A DNA stretch of 64,000 bases. Source: Liolophura sinensis (taxonomy: Eukaryota; Mollusca; Polyplacophora; Chitonida; Chitonidae). Position numbers and translations under genes: made by a program. Numbering within the stretch: the stretch's first letter is position 1; every line of letters begins with the position of its first letter. Shown in pieces: positions 51,716 through 64,000 of the stretch. Location: assembly GCF_032854445.1 (NCBI RefSeq), contig NC_088295.1, forward strand, positions 27,701,385 through 27,765,384, read 5' to 3'. The notes under the pieces are model-generated. The model ran no database searches. It had not been told where the DNA came from and was given only the letters and a program-made list of their open reading frames with translations.

Positions 51716-53634
51716 CAGCTTCTAAAATAAATCCTGGTCTTACCGCGTCACAAATAATCATGAGAGGTTGAATTTACTAAATCTCTTGACCATGTATCAT
51801 ATAATTTCGTAAAACACTGGTGGAAATTTCTCCAGTAAATCATGCCGCCTTGCAATATTCATGGGCGAATGAAGTTCCTAGAAATTGGATTTATGACAGT
51901 TTTGAATGGGATGCCTGGACTGCTTGCATGAAACAATGTGCATAGAGTTTTCCTCTTAAGTACACCAATCACCCTATTATATGGGCTTCAGCTCAACATA
52001 TTTGTGGAGAAAAGGTTCTGAAAACAGTTCCATGCATGGCACTGACCCTTCATTATAGTTCCTGCTACTATTTGACACGATGCACCATGCAATATGTCGA
52101 TGTCGATGGCTTGAATGGATTCGGAGCATGCATATGGCTACTCACTGTAAAACATGTGTTAACATAGAATATCTTTATTCAATATATATCTTATATACAA
52201 AGGGTATACATATACACTATCATCACAGATTCTTGCGGCGTGTTTGTCTCTATATAACCAATGAATGTTATCGATCAAATGTCGACTGTATATACGCAGG
52301 TCATTGTACATGCAGACTTTATTTAAAAATTACAAATGTATATACAAGTATATTACTACTGATACTTTTGATTTTTAAGCCTTCGAAGGATTTTTAAGCC
52401 TCCGAAGGATTTTTAAAAAGAGTATACTGGAGATTTTAGGGGAAAAATCGACCTTTTATTGACACAGAAACGAATATCTACTCTTTTCCTGTACTCAGTT
52501 TGCAATCAAAGTACTTTCGGTGGAAACAAGTCTTCGTTCTTAGAAACGAAATACTTTCGGTGGAAACAGATTTTGTGCTTGGAAACGAAGTACCGTACTT
52601 TAGGCTGAAACAGATCTCTATGTACCTGAAGGCTGGAAGAGATAGGAATCAAGCCCGTTCCACAAGCAACCTCTGATTGGTCACCTTTCGCCAACTTGTC
52701 AGCCTTCAGAAGTTGTATCCGGTGCGAAATATATCTGAGGGGCTTCGTTGTGATAAGTCATGATTTCGGTGGGTAGAATTTCACACAGGTCCGGTTATAC
52801 ATAAAGAAATAGCCTACTCAACAAATGGCATTTGCGTAGGTGATATGATTTGCAGACCAGTAAGTACATTTGTACATCAACTGACCTGTGCACGTGTACT
52901 CAAAAAGACTTACCACACTTATATATGTGGATAAATGCAGCGTATATGAAAATGGTCTGATTAATGGCGAAGGCGTATATTACATAATATAAATGGTAAC
53001 AAACCCAAATATTTGCACTTTCGATCCTCTAAATAGTAAAATGTCCCTTTCTTTACATAAAGGTTTCATCTTAATTACATGTACAACTCAACAAAAACAA
53101 AAAAAAAAACGTGAATATTAGTATAACTTTAACGTTAACAATGAATCATTCACACAATGAATGAATCCGTGAGTATTTAACACAACATCTGCGTCAGAAC
53201 ACTAACGATGACTGTCTGGGCAGCCAGTGATGAGGAGCACACGAGCTAAAACGTAACGGCTGGCACTCGTAATACCAACATATGGAAGGGTAATGGCGCC
53301 ATTCAACATCAGTTACATACATTTATGTATTGTCATGTGAATGTATCTAGCGATTCATTTGGCGTTGAGTTAGGCGCGAACTTTGATGCCAAATACTTGG
53401 AATCTGGAACCTGAGAAACAACAACAAAACATCCAACGAAAATAAGCGTTTAAAACTAACACCAAGTTTATGCATTTGCCACTCGCCTGTACATCTGAAT
53501 GTACCACATTGGGGAGCGCAAATCGTCCCCTAATCCCGGAACACAAGCCTCTCACCCGTTCCCCACAACATTTAAGCACGTCTTCTTCAGCCTTACTATC
53601 ACAAGATGCCTACTGCACATTTTACATGAGCAAT

Positions 53635-56600
53635 TTAACATTTTTCTGGCACATAGTTTTCATTGATGATTTTTTCTGTATTTTTCTCGCCATCCCTGAG
53701 GGAGAGTCCATCATCCTTGAGCGTACCATTCTCCTTCTCACGAGACGTTTGAGTCATGGGTGAGAGGTCATCGTATTTCTCTACTCCAACAACTTCAAAT
53801 TCAATCATCTCTGGAAAATGAGGGGGGAAAAGCAAAGGCTATTTGAATTCCATGCATGTATATATATTCCGTCAACAAAAATATTCCAGCTGAATTATAT
53901 CTTGTACTTTCTGAACGTTGCATTCGGAAATTGGTCCAAAATATTTAACAGTGTCTATGTGTAACACGCCGATAGATAGCCTATCAGTAAAACGTGCTAT
54001 TATGCAAGTATTTATGACATGTTTTTCGCAGCAGTAAGAGGCAATTCTATCCTATGATGACTATATCATATGATGGCGAGTTGCGTCAGATGAGAGTAAG
54101 TCTAGAAATAACCACATACATTCCAACATTCTAATATTATATGCTGAATTCATAGACTTTCAACTGTTCATCCAAACACTAAGACAACGTGGCTCTCTTA
54201 ACGTCGGACCTACCTTTAGTGACATCCACATCATCAGGGAGATCCAGGTCTTCGCCTACCCGAAGGCGTGATTGCTTTTCCTGGAAACAGAACATAATTT
54301 ATTAAAAGGCCACGTCCATGAGAGCACATGGTGACGTCTATGTCTGATTCTGTCGAATCGAATCAATCTTCTCTATCAGACATATATATATAATTCCTTC
54401 TTCTGATGGAACGGCTAACTAAATGTCAGCATCACGTATCTTTATCTGATGATCGTTCACTTATTAGGCTTCCAAGTGAAAGCTGGAAGTATGTGATCAT
54501 ACGGACATAGGGGCCAGAATATGGCTTAATATCTGCCAATGTGGCCACAATATGGCTTAATAACTGCCAATGTGTCCATGATATGGCTTAAATACTGTCA
54601 ATGCGGCGCTACATCCAACCATTTATTCATACGAGATATCTTAGCGCTAACAGACTTACCGAGGACACCCTCCGCATGAGAAACATAAGTAAGGCGCCGA
54701 CTATTGGCGGAGTGCCAGCCACGTGGAAAGCTATTTTGTACGACCCCAAGGAATCATAAAGAAGGCCTGCAAAGAAAAATGTCGACAGAAGTCGTAATTA
54801 GGCTTATATACGCAGTCGTTTTCAATTTCATTGACAAAAATAGTTTAATACACATGTGCTGTCAAAATTAATTCTTTTACGACTGGAACAAAACGACATG
54901 ATATCACAACCAGTAAAACGACCATTAGACATACGATAACTGTTAGTATGTGAACAAAAAATACTAGTATTTGCATGGCTGAACACTGTCCTTTTATTCA
55001 GCTTACTACATGAAAGCCACGTTTAAGCAGCATACATAAATGGTACCAATCCGTCCCGGCACGGATGGATTCGTACATTTTTAATTATTTAAGCCTTATT
55101 AAAAGTTTAAATTAAGCAACATACATGCCCCAAGACAACTGCAGCTGGCAAAACCCTCTTAGTTAAAGCATGTCATCATCGTTGATTATCAAGAGGTAGC
55201 ACTTATATATAGTCTACAATACTTAAATAATCAGAGAGGTTGGTTTATCCGATGCTGGGACAGGGGATTTCCGAGATTCCATGGAGTGTCACTTGCGAGA
55301 GCGTTGCTTCGAACATCAAGATTCCAGCCAACCACGGAATATACCGCTGTCGTACATTGGGAGATTTACCAACTGATGGTCGTGGGTTTCACCTGGGCTT
55401 TGACCGGTTTCGTCCAACTATAAGTGAAATGTTCTTGAGTACGGTGTAAAACAACAATCAAATAAAACAAATAACATGTCGTTATAACTGTTGTTTAAGT
55501 GAAATATTGTAAACAACAGTGTTATTCAACAACCAATTAAAAAAAATCGACACATGTAAAATCCGATAATGTTGAAAATATTGTGAATGGGCATCAGAAT
55601 AAGTCGTCCTAAATTTTCTTACGGACTGCCCTATTTGAACACACTAACCTGCGACAGGAGGTCCAACCATCATAGGCACAGAAATCACGCCCAGGAGAAA
55701 CCCGATAGCTTGGGAGGCATTCGAATGTCCAACGATGTCAAAGGCTATTGGTCCGAGCAGACAAACAAATATACCGTCACAAATGCCCATGATCAAGCAA
55801 ATGGCGATGAGGCTGGCGAAGTTATTCGCGAACGGAATACACATTGTGGTGGCGCCGAGGATGACAAAGGCAGTTTGCTGTAACAACACAGTGTTCACCC
55901 TGCTAAAGTCGGCGACTTTACCACAGACCAGTCGTCCTACCCCAGACGTAATACTCAGGCACATTACCAACAGGTTCCCGTTACTTTCTGGAAAGACATC
56001 TCGGGTATGTTTTACCTGAAACAGGCAAACATCCACATACAGTTATCCGATGCATTTCTTTATTTATCTGACATGTTTATTATATTTATTTTATAGAAGT
56101 CGGATAATATGGAAGCCGGATAATATGGAAGCCTGATAAGGCCATCATCATAGCATCAGCGATGGCACGAAACAATGGTACGATGACCTCCTTATTCTTC
56201 CATATTATTTAGTTTGTTAGCTCATATTGTTTGTTAGTTCATCCCGAAGAATTTCTCTCTTATGCACTGGTGGCGAGTTTTATGGATGAAGGAATCTAGA
56301 GTTCCTGGAGAAAACTGCCACATCATATTGCTGGAAATCAAGACGCCTCATATCAGGCATTCGTAGGACAACCACCAACCGTAATGAACGTTCAAAGTCA
56401 GAAATCATACAAAGATAATACAATTTCCAAAACATGATTCAACACAAACCACCAATGAATTAGAAAAGTAAATGAAGTAAACGACAATATGACAAGGAAA
56501 GCCGTATCATTCAATTCATGAAACCAAAGAACATTAGAAGTGTGGAAACCTTAAAATGTCCCTGATTGATTTGTTTGTTTTATTTATTTGATTGTTGTTT

Positions 56601-58874
56601 TACGCCCTACTCAAGAATATTTCACTTATACGACGGTGGCTGGCATTATTGTGGGAGGAAACCGGGCAGAACCACATTCCACTTACGGCCGGAGAGGAAA
56701 CCTGCATGAGCTGGACTGGAACTCACAGCGACCGCATTGGTGAGAGGCTCCTTCTGGCATGCTAACCCCCTCGACCACGGATACTCCCATTCGTCATTGA
56801 GACAGGGACTGAATCTACATGCATTTGTATGGTGACAAAGCGATTGAAAGACAAACACCTTAACCACACTGACTGAAGTCTGGCACATCACAGGCAAAGC
56901 ATTAACTCAAAGGTTTAGATATACGATTTCTGAAAAATGCATGACGTGATTCATTGTGGTATATACCAGGACTAGTAACTCTAGGTGCTATGTAGGCCAA
57001 CTGATAGATTCTTTTGGTGCATACGTATGGAAGCAATCTGACGGTGTTTTTTTAAAATTAAACCTTTGCTTAGATGTCTTTTTCAGGAGTTCACCACATT
57101 TCGGTAAACACATCATCATGGTGACAAAAGAACAAAATGTTTCCTTCGAATTATACGTCAGTAACCTCAATGTATACATCTTTTTACGACGATGAGGCCT
57201 TTTTTTATATGCGTGAAACGTAATTCAAGAAGACAATATAGGTTTATTAGGCACGATTAATTAAACACCGTAAGTTCCATTCAATGAACCTGTCATTAAG
57301 TCAGATGTTATTATATTAATGAAACTGTCTATCGTTTATGGGATGATTGACTGACTGATTGATTATGGATGTTAATCGTCTTTATAGCTTCTCGACTGAC
57401 TGACCGGAGCTACACCCACGTTTGTCACTTGAAATATTCAATGAATCCGACTGGTCATATCGAGGTGATTGTTTGAGACTCCCTATGTAATGCGTGGCTT
57501 AGTACAGATGACCTTTAACTAGATTTTACAGCTCAAATTCCTATGTTACCTATTGTATAGCTGTATATCTGATTTGAAACCCTAGACAGGAGTAGTTTTC
57601 ACCCCTTCAATGTGTACTGCTAAAACGTGTTTAACCTTAGTGTTCCACTTCAAATCACTGATATCTGGGCAGAAGAAGACAGGTGAGTTAACATCTGTTG
57701 ATGTTATAATGACCTATAGTCACATCCGCCTGGTATTTAATTCGCGTAAGCTGCAGATATACACGAGTTTAAGCAGCTTGAAACACGGTTTAAAAGGGAT
57801 ACACCAATTTTTCTTGTCAAAGGTCACCAAACTTCAACCGCAGCGGCTCAAGAAAAACATCTACAAACTAGAGGACATTGTAGTATTGCCGGGACATCGT
57901 AAACACAGGTATAAGCAAGCTCCTCACGTATTTGGGCTTGTTGACGTTAGCTCAGTATAAAAATTAAAAATCAAGCTTTAATAAATTTTGTTCTTGAAGT
58001 AATCAAATGTTTTCTGTGATCTGGTTGGTGAGTGCATGTGTAAGTAACTGTATGTAGGGTTGACACCGGTGGTATTGCATCATTTGGTTTAAGAAGCAGA
58101 TAGCGAAGAGAGTCAGTACAAACCGCATTGAACACTTGCAATATACATGAGTAATCAGAAATGTACGTTGGAATGCAAACCATGCAACTACGGTTCTTTA
58201 TCCTTTGTTGTAAAAGGAATTAATACGTATGTGAAGCACGTGTTCGTTTTGCACGCGAACAAAATCCACACATACCTCACAGTCACTTTCTCCGAAAAGG
58301 CCAAAAAAGAGCTTTAATGTCAATAAAGTTGACTCCTGCATGTCTTATGAATTCAAACGAGTTCTGCTCTTGGCGCAACACATGTTCTGGGAAGCGTTTA
58401 AAACTAGTTCTGTTTCACTGCTTTATCACAGTTACATGAAATTCGCATCAGAGATGAAACGTATTACGTGGAAAACAAAGAATAGAAAGTAAACAAAGAT
58501 TCCCCACTGTAAGATATACTAACGACTAACGCTGACTTCCTGTTTCCGTAACGGACTTTGTATCTAAGATTTCTTTCATTAATTTTGATCAGCAGATATT
58601 CTTCCGTCAACATGTATACATGACGCATGTTGAAGCCCCACGTATATACGCGAATGTCATTTAAGCTTAAGGGGGCGAAATCTGGTCTCATTTTTCACCG
58701 TTTTTCGAAGAAATCCGTTGAAATTTTTGTCAAGGTATAGTGGCAACGACGAAGGAAGCAGACAAACAATTTGGCGGTATAACTAATTTCTGCGTAACGC
58801 CTTCCCCAAATCGGGGTTGAATTCCCCCCCCCCCCCCGCCCTTGCACAGGATCCTAATAAAACAAGGTGCGGTA

Positions 58875-58955
<81 letters not shown>

Positions 58956-60334
58956 GATCAATATTCTATTCCGTCTTCATTACTACACACAAACTAATGA
59001 ACAATACTTACCAGATGAACAAAGGGAACAAAGTATCCGAACAGAGCTACGCCGGTAGATAGAACCCAGATGACGTATTTCTTATTGCGCCATATTTTAA
59101 AGTTTAGATACTTTTTGGTAAACGTATAGCATTCATTCATCCTTAGGGCGATACTCTCTGTAGACAGTGCCATGTGGGCGAGGTTCGATTCCTTGTGAAT
59201 TTGAGGTCGCCATGTTAGCGTCATCCACATTAATACAAAATTCAGACCGCCCAGAAATATGAAAGTGTACTTGAGACCAATGGAGAGCAGTAACTGAGGC
59301 AGAAGCAAGGATAGACATATGGTTAATACGGCACTTCCGCTGGACACGATGCCGTTGACCAGACCAATACGCTTTTTAAAGTAATGCCCCAATATCGTAA
59401 GCGAAGGCCCATACACGAGTGATCCCCCGACACCGAGGAGGACACCGAACGTCAAGTACAGGAGCTCCAACTGTTCTACAAAGGCACTGGCCACGAGACC
59501 CACCGAGCTGAGGAGAGCTCCGAAGAAGGACACTTTCCGGATGCCCACTTGATCTGTGAGAATAGAAGCTGCCGTGGAAAGGAAGAATGTGAGGCCGGTA
59601 CAGACAGACCCTACCCAGGCTGCAACAGATGGTAGATCATCGAGATATAGGGGAGGCTATCAACAAATGACAGGACATCAACATACGCAGCAAATTAAAC
59701 ACCAGCGTTTATTTCCATTTATCTCATTCAGTTATTTTTTTAATCAATTAACCAGTTGTAGCTGTCTTAAATCACATGGTGTATTAGGCACATGCCACAC
59801 TGACAGGAAACATCTACAGTTTATAGGTACAGAAGAGAGATTTAAACGGTTATTGTAGCCTCGTTATAACGAAGCTACGACAATGTTAATAAAATATTCA
59901 CTGACCCAGACCCACTTTCACAACACTTTAGTATACGATTTTTCGAGACGTTTCTCAGACACTTCATCGTCATTTACGAAATAAAAAAGTTACAAGAAAT
60001 TTAATTTAAGAAGTTTCTGAAAGTGACATTGTGTTTTTAAGCATTTCATTCGACGGTATAGTACAATGCATGGCTTACCGCTTTTAAAGGAGACATCATC
60101 GTCTTGGCCCGCGTAGCGTTCCCGGATGGGAACGTAGAGAATCCCAAACGTGTTGATGATCCCAAACACAGTTCCATTGGCGAACATGGAAGTCATGCAC
60201 ACAACCCAGCCCCATCCTCCTTCTGGAGGAGTAAACTCGTGATGATCGCTGAGGGGTTTTGACTTTTCGTCTTTCTCATTGAAAGGTTTGTCGTCTATCT
60301 CGAAAGTCACCTGGCTCCCTAGTCTCATCGCCAT
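53635..60334 (-). CDS. SLC16A10-like: Monocarboxylate transporter, MCT8/MCT10-like (SLC16 family), complete coding region
   Basis: This is a major-facilitator membrane transporter. Vertebrate MCT10 carries aromatic amino acids and MCT8 thyroid hormones; the substrate here is unknown. Exons in transcript order: 60334-60079, 59619-59012, 56015-55649, 54766-54660, 54280-54214, 53810-53635. They total 1581 nt, 526 aa, all in phase. The family signature PEGGWGWVV is at residues 37-45. Blocks typical of MCT8/10 include ILGHYFKKRIGLVNGIV, GYFVPFVHLVKHTRDVF, SGVGRLVCG, SQAIGFLLGV, VGPPVAGLLYDSLGSY and AGTPPIVGALLMF. His287, Arg316 and Asp368 fall at positions corresponding, as I recall, to functional MCT8 residues. 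About 12 membrane segments are expected, with both ends cytosolic and an acidic C-terminal tail. The ATG sits in AATCATGG. An acceptor (60361-60362) places a 5' UTR exon upstream. Confidence 0.93.
54518..54605. repeat. Short tandem repeat, about 3 units of 33-35 bp
   Basis: ATATGGCTTAATATCTGCCA, ATATGGCTTAATAACTGCCA and ATATGGCTTAAATACTGTCA recur at 33-35 bp steps in an intron of the SLC16 gene. Confidence 0.75.
55345..55470 (+). mobile_element. SINE family A, 5'-truncated copy
   Basis: Body and tail are in plus orientation: GGTCGTGGGTTTCACCTGGG, then CCGGTTTCGTCCAAC, TAAGTGAAATGTTCTTGAG, TACGGTGTAAAACAACAATC and AAATAAAACAAATAA. It lies within an SLC16 gene intron, antisense to the gene. 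Confidence 0.75.
56569..56790 (-). mobile_element. SINE family A copy
   Basis: On the plus strand TTTATTTATTTGATTGTTGT, TTTACGCCCTACTCAAGAAT, ACGACGGTGGCTGGCATTAT and GACCGCATTGGTGAGAGGC appear in family order. It ends in a worn head (GCATGCTAACCCCCTCGACC). Confidence 0.85.
58879..58951. repeat. TA microsatellite
   Basis: About 36 uninterrupted TA units lie in SLC16 gene intron 2. A similar TA tract lies at about 37625-37676, and shorter ones at about 1568-1600 and 61718-61731, the last followed by CA repeats. Confidence 0.95.
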
Positions 60335-61715
60335 GATTGTGCCTGCTGATGACTTCCGCTCTGTACAAGAGACACGGGGCCAGTCCGTGAGTGGCTAACT
60401 CTCCCTACTGGGCTTTTACAGCTTCACGGCGATCTAGCGAGAAAGAAAAAAAAAGAGACCGGGTCTTAAGGCTTCACAACTTTTACAGCCGTCCAGCTAT
60501 ACAGCGACTGATAACGAGGGACGTGTAAGTCTGTAGATGCAGAAGAGAGATTTACACGGTCCTCGTAGGCCGGGTTATCACGAATCACATGACTTCACTG
60601 CACTGTACCTGTAACTTTCTAGCAGAGTGACCTACCTTGGACGGGAAGAAAAGGTAAATTGTACCCTATATAAATAAAGTTAGGTATTGTACTAAGACGC
60701 TTTAAACGCTTTTTAGACGCTTTTACTAGACGCGTATGTAGGTCATCCATCCTCCATGTAACGTTTAGACTCTTAAGAATGACGAATTATGCCAAATGTA
60801 TTGAAAGAAGCGTTTACATGTGTACATTGGTCATCTAGTCAGGAAGCCAACTGGTAGAAGTTATGTAACAGGTAGACCAGCATAAGGATTTGGAAAGCTT
60901 TCAAATCATTAATCTGTAAAAAACAAGTTTTATAGAGGTGGCCAATGCCGTATATGCCAAGTATAATTATTCTGCAGCTTTTCGTGATTGTAAGCCAAGG
61001 TTAGTTTAATTAAATTATTAAGAATTAACTGGAGTGCATAAGTAGGGCTACGTGTACAGTTGAGCGTTAAGCCATGATTAGGGCCTTAACGATATAATGA
61101 CTTGTGCATGTAACGGTCTCACAGAACATCTGCGAGCAGGGTTTATGCCATCAAGTTTTTGATATGATAACATGCGGCGTGATAGGGAAAACAACAACAA
61201 CAAAAAAACCATGTAAATCTATGGGTCCGTTGAAAGCTTTGTACAAAAGCCGTCTGATGGTGTCTTGCCAAAAATGGTAAAACTTTTTTAATGACTATTG
61301 CAAACTTTTTAATCTTAATATGCTGTAGGCCTTTATAATAGACAAGTAATCATCAATACATATCGGCTACATTTTCTCTATAAAAGTCATTTATAACAAC
61401 ATTTGGTAACGAAGTAACGTTAGCATACTTTCATGTCTCTGTCTCTAGCATAGCTTAAGCGGTATACATGCAAACCTCTCTTAACCACAACAGGGTGATA
61501 CCTCTTTAATGGCTAATAGCTATATACTGAAGGATTGATACCTGCAGTAGAACAGTAGCTTATCAGGGAGGGCACTGTCAGTATATAAAGTATTTCATCT
61601 AGCAAATAAGCCAGATAAGTCATTGACACAGACAAAATTTAACAGCTGCGACATGTATCAAAATTCGCTGAACTCGGTTTAGGTATACATGATTTACAAG
61701 GGCCAATAGCTATCA

Positions 61716-61750
<35 letters not shown>

Positions 61751-61889
61751 TATGGCTAAACAAACAGCTTTGCAAACGATATGAGATATGCAACGGTGGC
61801 GACTTAGTATATTTACTATGAAACTGGCTTCTCTATATCTCCTTGACCGATTATGTCTTGTGTAAAGTCAATGTAAGTTATCTACTTAC

Positions 61890-61990
61890 CGTGTAGCCGG
61901 GGATGATTTACTTGACGGATCTAGCAGTTATGATACTTCGTTGATACAGCGTTGGTTTACATACACAATGCTCAGGCATGATTTACACCC
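61890..61990 (-). promoter_or_regulatory. Candidate 5' UTR exon of the SLC16 gene
   Basis: On the minus strand CCCGGCTACACG is followed by GTAAGTAG, a strong donor with the exon end at 61890. This could splice to the acceptor at 60361-60362 just upstream of the coding start. The transcription start is not visible and the right-hand limit given is arbitrary. Confidence 0.4.
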
Positions 61991-61999
61991 ATTGTTATT

Positions 62000-64000
62000 C
62001 ATGTAGGTTATATAGTTTATTGTATACCAGACTGGGTCAATTGAATTGCACCGTCTTGTACCTAGCAGCTATAACATAAACAGCTGATTATGCGAAAAAC
62101 AGAGCTGTTCAATAGGCCTTATGTGTATAACTAATTGCACAATAACCCTGATGGAGTGCACTGCATTACCGTAACAGTGTCAATGTTTTGATGGGATAAT
62201 GTTTTAATGGATTGCCTTAAAAAAGCGGTTGTACTCAAAGGTGGATTGAGTCGAACCACAAGCTTTCGCGCACAAAAAATAGCATAAATGGAATTCTGCA
62301 ACCTTGAGGTGTAAATTAACAGGTGGCGCTACTTTGTTAACATATGTATCTATTTTCTCGTGCGGTTCAAGCAAAGTAGTTGACGAATGAGATTTGACTT
62401 TGGGATAAGATAAGCTTACGCACGTCGTGTCTCACGAGGTAAAGTTTAAGGTACTGGAAGACTGGCCGGTTCAGATACCATGGGCGTATATGTAATTGTG
62501 TAGACTTTCACCAATTACGTCCTGAGTTCGAAACCAGCACCGATGAACCTGATTCTCAAGATACAAAGATTTCAAGATTTGTTCCACATATGTAATGGAT
62601 CCAGTCTTATATATTTGTTTGATTAGATGAGAAGGTATTTCTCGGAATTGGTGTGAAATCGCTTATTTTTCAGTGACTACACCATCACACCATTTCCCCT
62701 CATCTAAAACCTAGATTGCACACCTTTTCATGCATTTATCACAGCTCAGTCCATAGTCACATTTAAAAGCAGTTACGATGGCGGTTTCAACATGCATAAC
62801 TATTGTAATTGGAGCCGTCAGTATACATTGTAAGAGTATGCAATATAGCACACTGAAAACACGTCTCATTGATAACGCTCAGTACAATTGCTGGTGTTTG
62901 TGTATTTCGTCGGTGCATGTGTGTTTCCCTCACTGACACGCTTAAGCATCTGTCAGCTGCAGGGCTCTATGTTTCTGCTTGATCCCTTAAAAACCAAAAG
63001 CTGTGTTAGCGTATAGACATGTGCTGTCAAGTCTTAAATACCCACAAGCAATGCTGGCTTAGATACAATGGCGCAAGCCTATCCGTACTCCCGCTTGTTT
63101 AATGCATGTCACAAACGATGTTCTGTGTAATGAAGTGTACACAACAATTCAACAAAGGTCGGCCTAAAAAATAATAGACACTCACTCTTCCCCCTGTAAA
63201 GTCGCTACAGCAGTTATGATCGGCGTCGTGAACGCATATGTGTGCGTCAGTGCTTTGTTTGTTTTAAATATATTTTGCATGATTGTGCACATTGAAGTTT
63301 GATTCTCGTAAGTGTTGTTCAAAGGTAAAGCTTTTTAACCTATCACTCAAACTACATTTACGGTACTATACATATCGACAGTTTTGTTTAAATGAGGTTT
63401 GTCAAAGTTTGCCGCCAAATGTGGTAGTTCAAATGTGATAGTTCACAGTACTTGACAGTAAAGAAATTCTGCTTTTGCTACGTGTATGAATCATAAAATA
63501 AATATTGTTCCTTCGACGCCATCCTGAATGTATAAAAAGACAAAGTAACATGATGAGTTTAATTACGCTCTCGAACAACATGGTTTATAAGGGACAAACT
63601 TCTATACCGTTTTCACAGAGGTTATAAATTGACTTGTAAACACAGTATGATAAAAGCTACATATATGCTTCATCATAAACATCACAATCCATATATAAGC
63701 AGTCCCTTTGTATATCACAAAATACATAGGAGTTAAACTTGTGAAAAGACTGAACGAGTACAGCCTCCGACAAAAGTTCAATTTTAGCATTGCTTTGTAC
63801 AGACATGTGAAACATTTACACGTTAAATTCGAGGGCCTAAAGGACTCAACTATAGTCGATCGAATAATCGCATTTAAACATGAATGCTTTTGTCTGTTCC
63901 GGAATTTCCGTATCTTAGCCGAGCATTGTATGAGCTCAAGGGGGAATGTGAAGAAAGAGACAAATTGGAAAGACCCGGAACCAACGCACGACTTTTCAGC
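62000..64000. other. Right-flank spacer, no gene recognised
   Basis: AT-rich sequence without a convincing exon, SINE or tandem array. It may contain the SLC16 promoter on its left side and part of the next gene's flank on the right. Confidence 0.4.

Larger units (their letters stand above)
49700..53634. other. Spacer between GTPBP1 and the SLC16 gene (tail-to-tail)
   Basis: No gene was recognised. It holds two family A SINEs (51041-51215 and 51531-51715). A cluster of short degenerate repeats lies at 52376-52620 (GCCTYCGAAGGATTTTTAA, then GTACTTTCGGTGGAAACA units). The right part should include the SLC16 3' UTR, but no clear polyadenylation signal was found there. Confidence 0.5.
56016..59011. 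other. SLC16 gene intron 2
   Basis: This 3-kb intron holds a family A SINE (56569-56790), a poly-C run of 14 bases (58824-58837) and a TA microsatellite (58879-58951). A plus-strand open frame of 116 codons (57610-57960) has no recognisable similarity and no supporting signals, so I treat it as chance. Confidence 0.55.

Noticed and set aside
57610-57960. 116-aa plus-strand open frame inside the SLC16 intron
   Set aside because: There is no recognisable similarity and no splice or polyadenylation support; the length is compatible with chance.

Overview
This is eukaryotic nuclear DNA from a bilaterian invertebrate, probably a mollusc or other lophotrochozoan. Genes are split by GT-AG introns, the DNA is AT-rich, and the introns hold tRNA-derived SINEs, MITE-like elements and minisatellites. 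The protein fragments resemble both vertebrate and insect orthologues. The phylum is inferred from the repeat style and was not tested.

Five genes were rebuilt by joining exons at splice sites with matching reading phase. (1) RPL10 (uL16), minus strand, 911-5631: the first three coding exons, with the rest beyond the left edge. (2) SNX29, plus strand, 5984-26126: 22 coding exons, complete, 854 aa, with RUN, coiled-coil and PX regions. (3) JOSD1, minus strand, 32698-35320: Josephin deubiquitinase, three coding exons. (4) GTPBP1, plus strand, 41734-48455: ten coding exons, 613 aa, translational-type GTPase. (5) An MCT8/MCT10-like SLC16 transporter, minus strand, 53635-60334: six coding exons, 526 aa.

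RPL10 and SNX29 are head-to-head, with only about 160 bp between the inferred RPL10 start site and the SNX29 ATG. SNX29 and JOSD1 are tail-to-tail across about 4 kb of repeat-rich spacer. JOSD1 and GTPBP1 are head-to-head, the same neighbours and orientation I recall for human 22q13.1. GTPBP1 and the SLC16 gene are tail-to-tail. The five genes serve unrelated housekeeping roles (ribosome, membrane traffic, deubiquitination, mRNA/translation GTPase, solute transport), so this is not a functional cluster.

The rest is introns and spacers with many repeats. They include a decayed Tc1-like transposase (1-209), two tRNA-derived SINE families, a 348-bp MITE with a long internal hairpin, and a pair of about 1-kb elements with terminal inverted repeats in opposite orientation. 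There are tandem arrays with units of 39, 47, 79, 95 and 176 bp, and several TA microsatellites. No CRISPR, operon or prokaryote-like system is present, and I found no clearly new biological system. The most interesting points are the JOSD1-GTPBP1 microsynteny, the splice-donor-bearing 95-bp array in SNX29, and the paired TIR elements.
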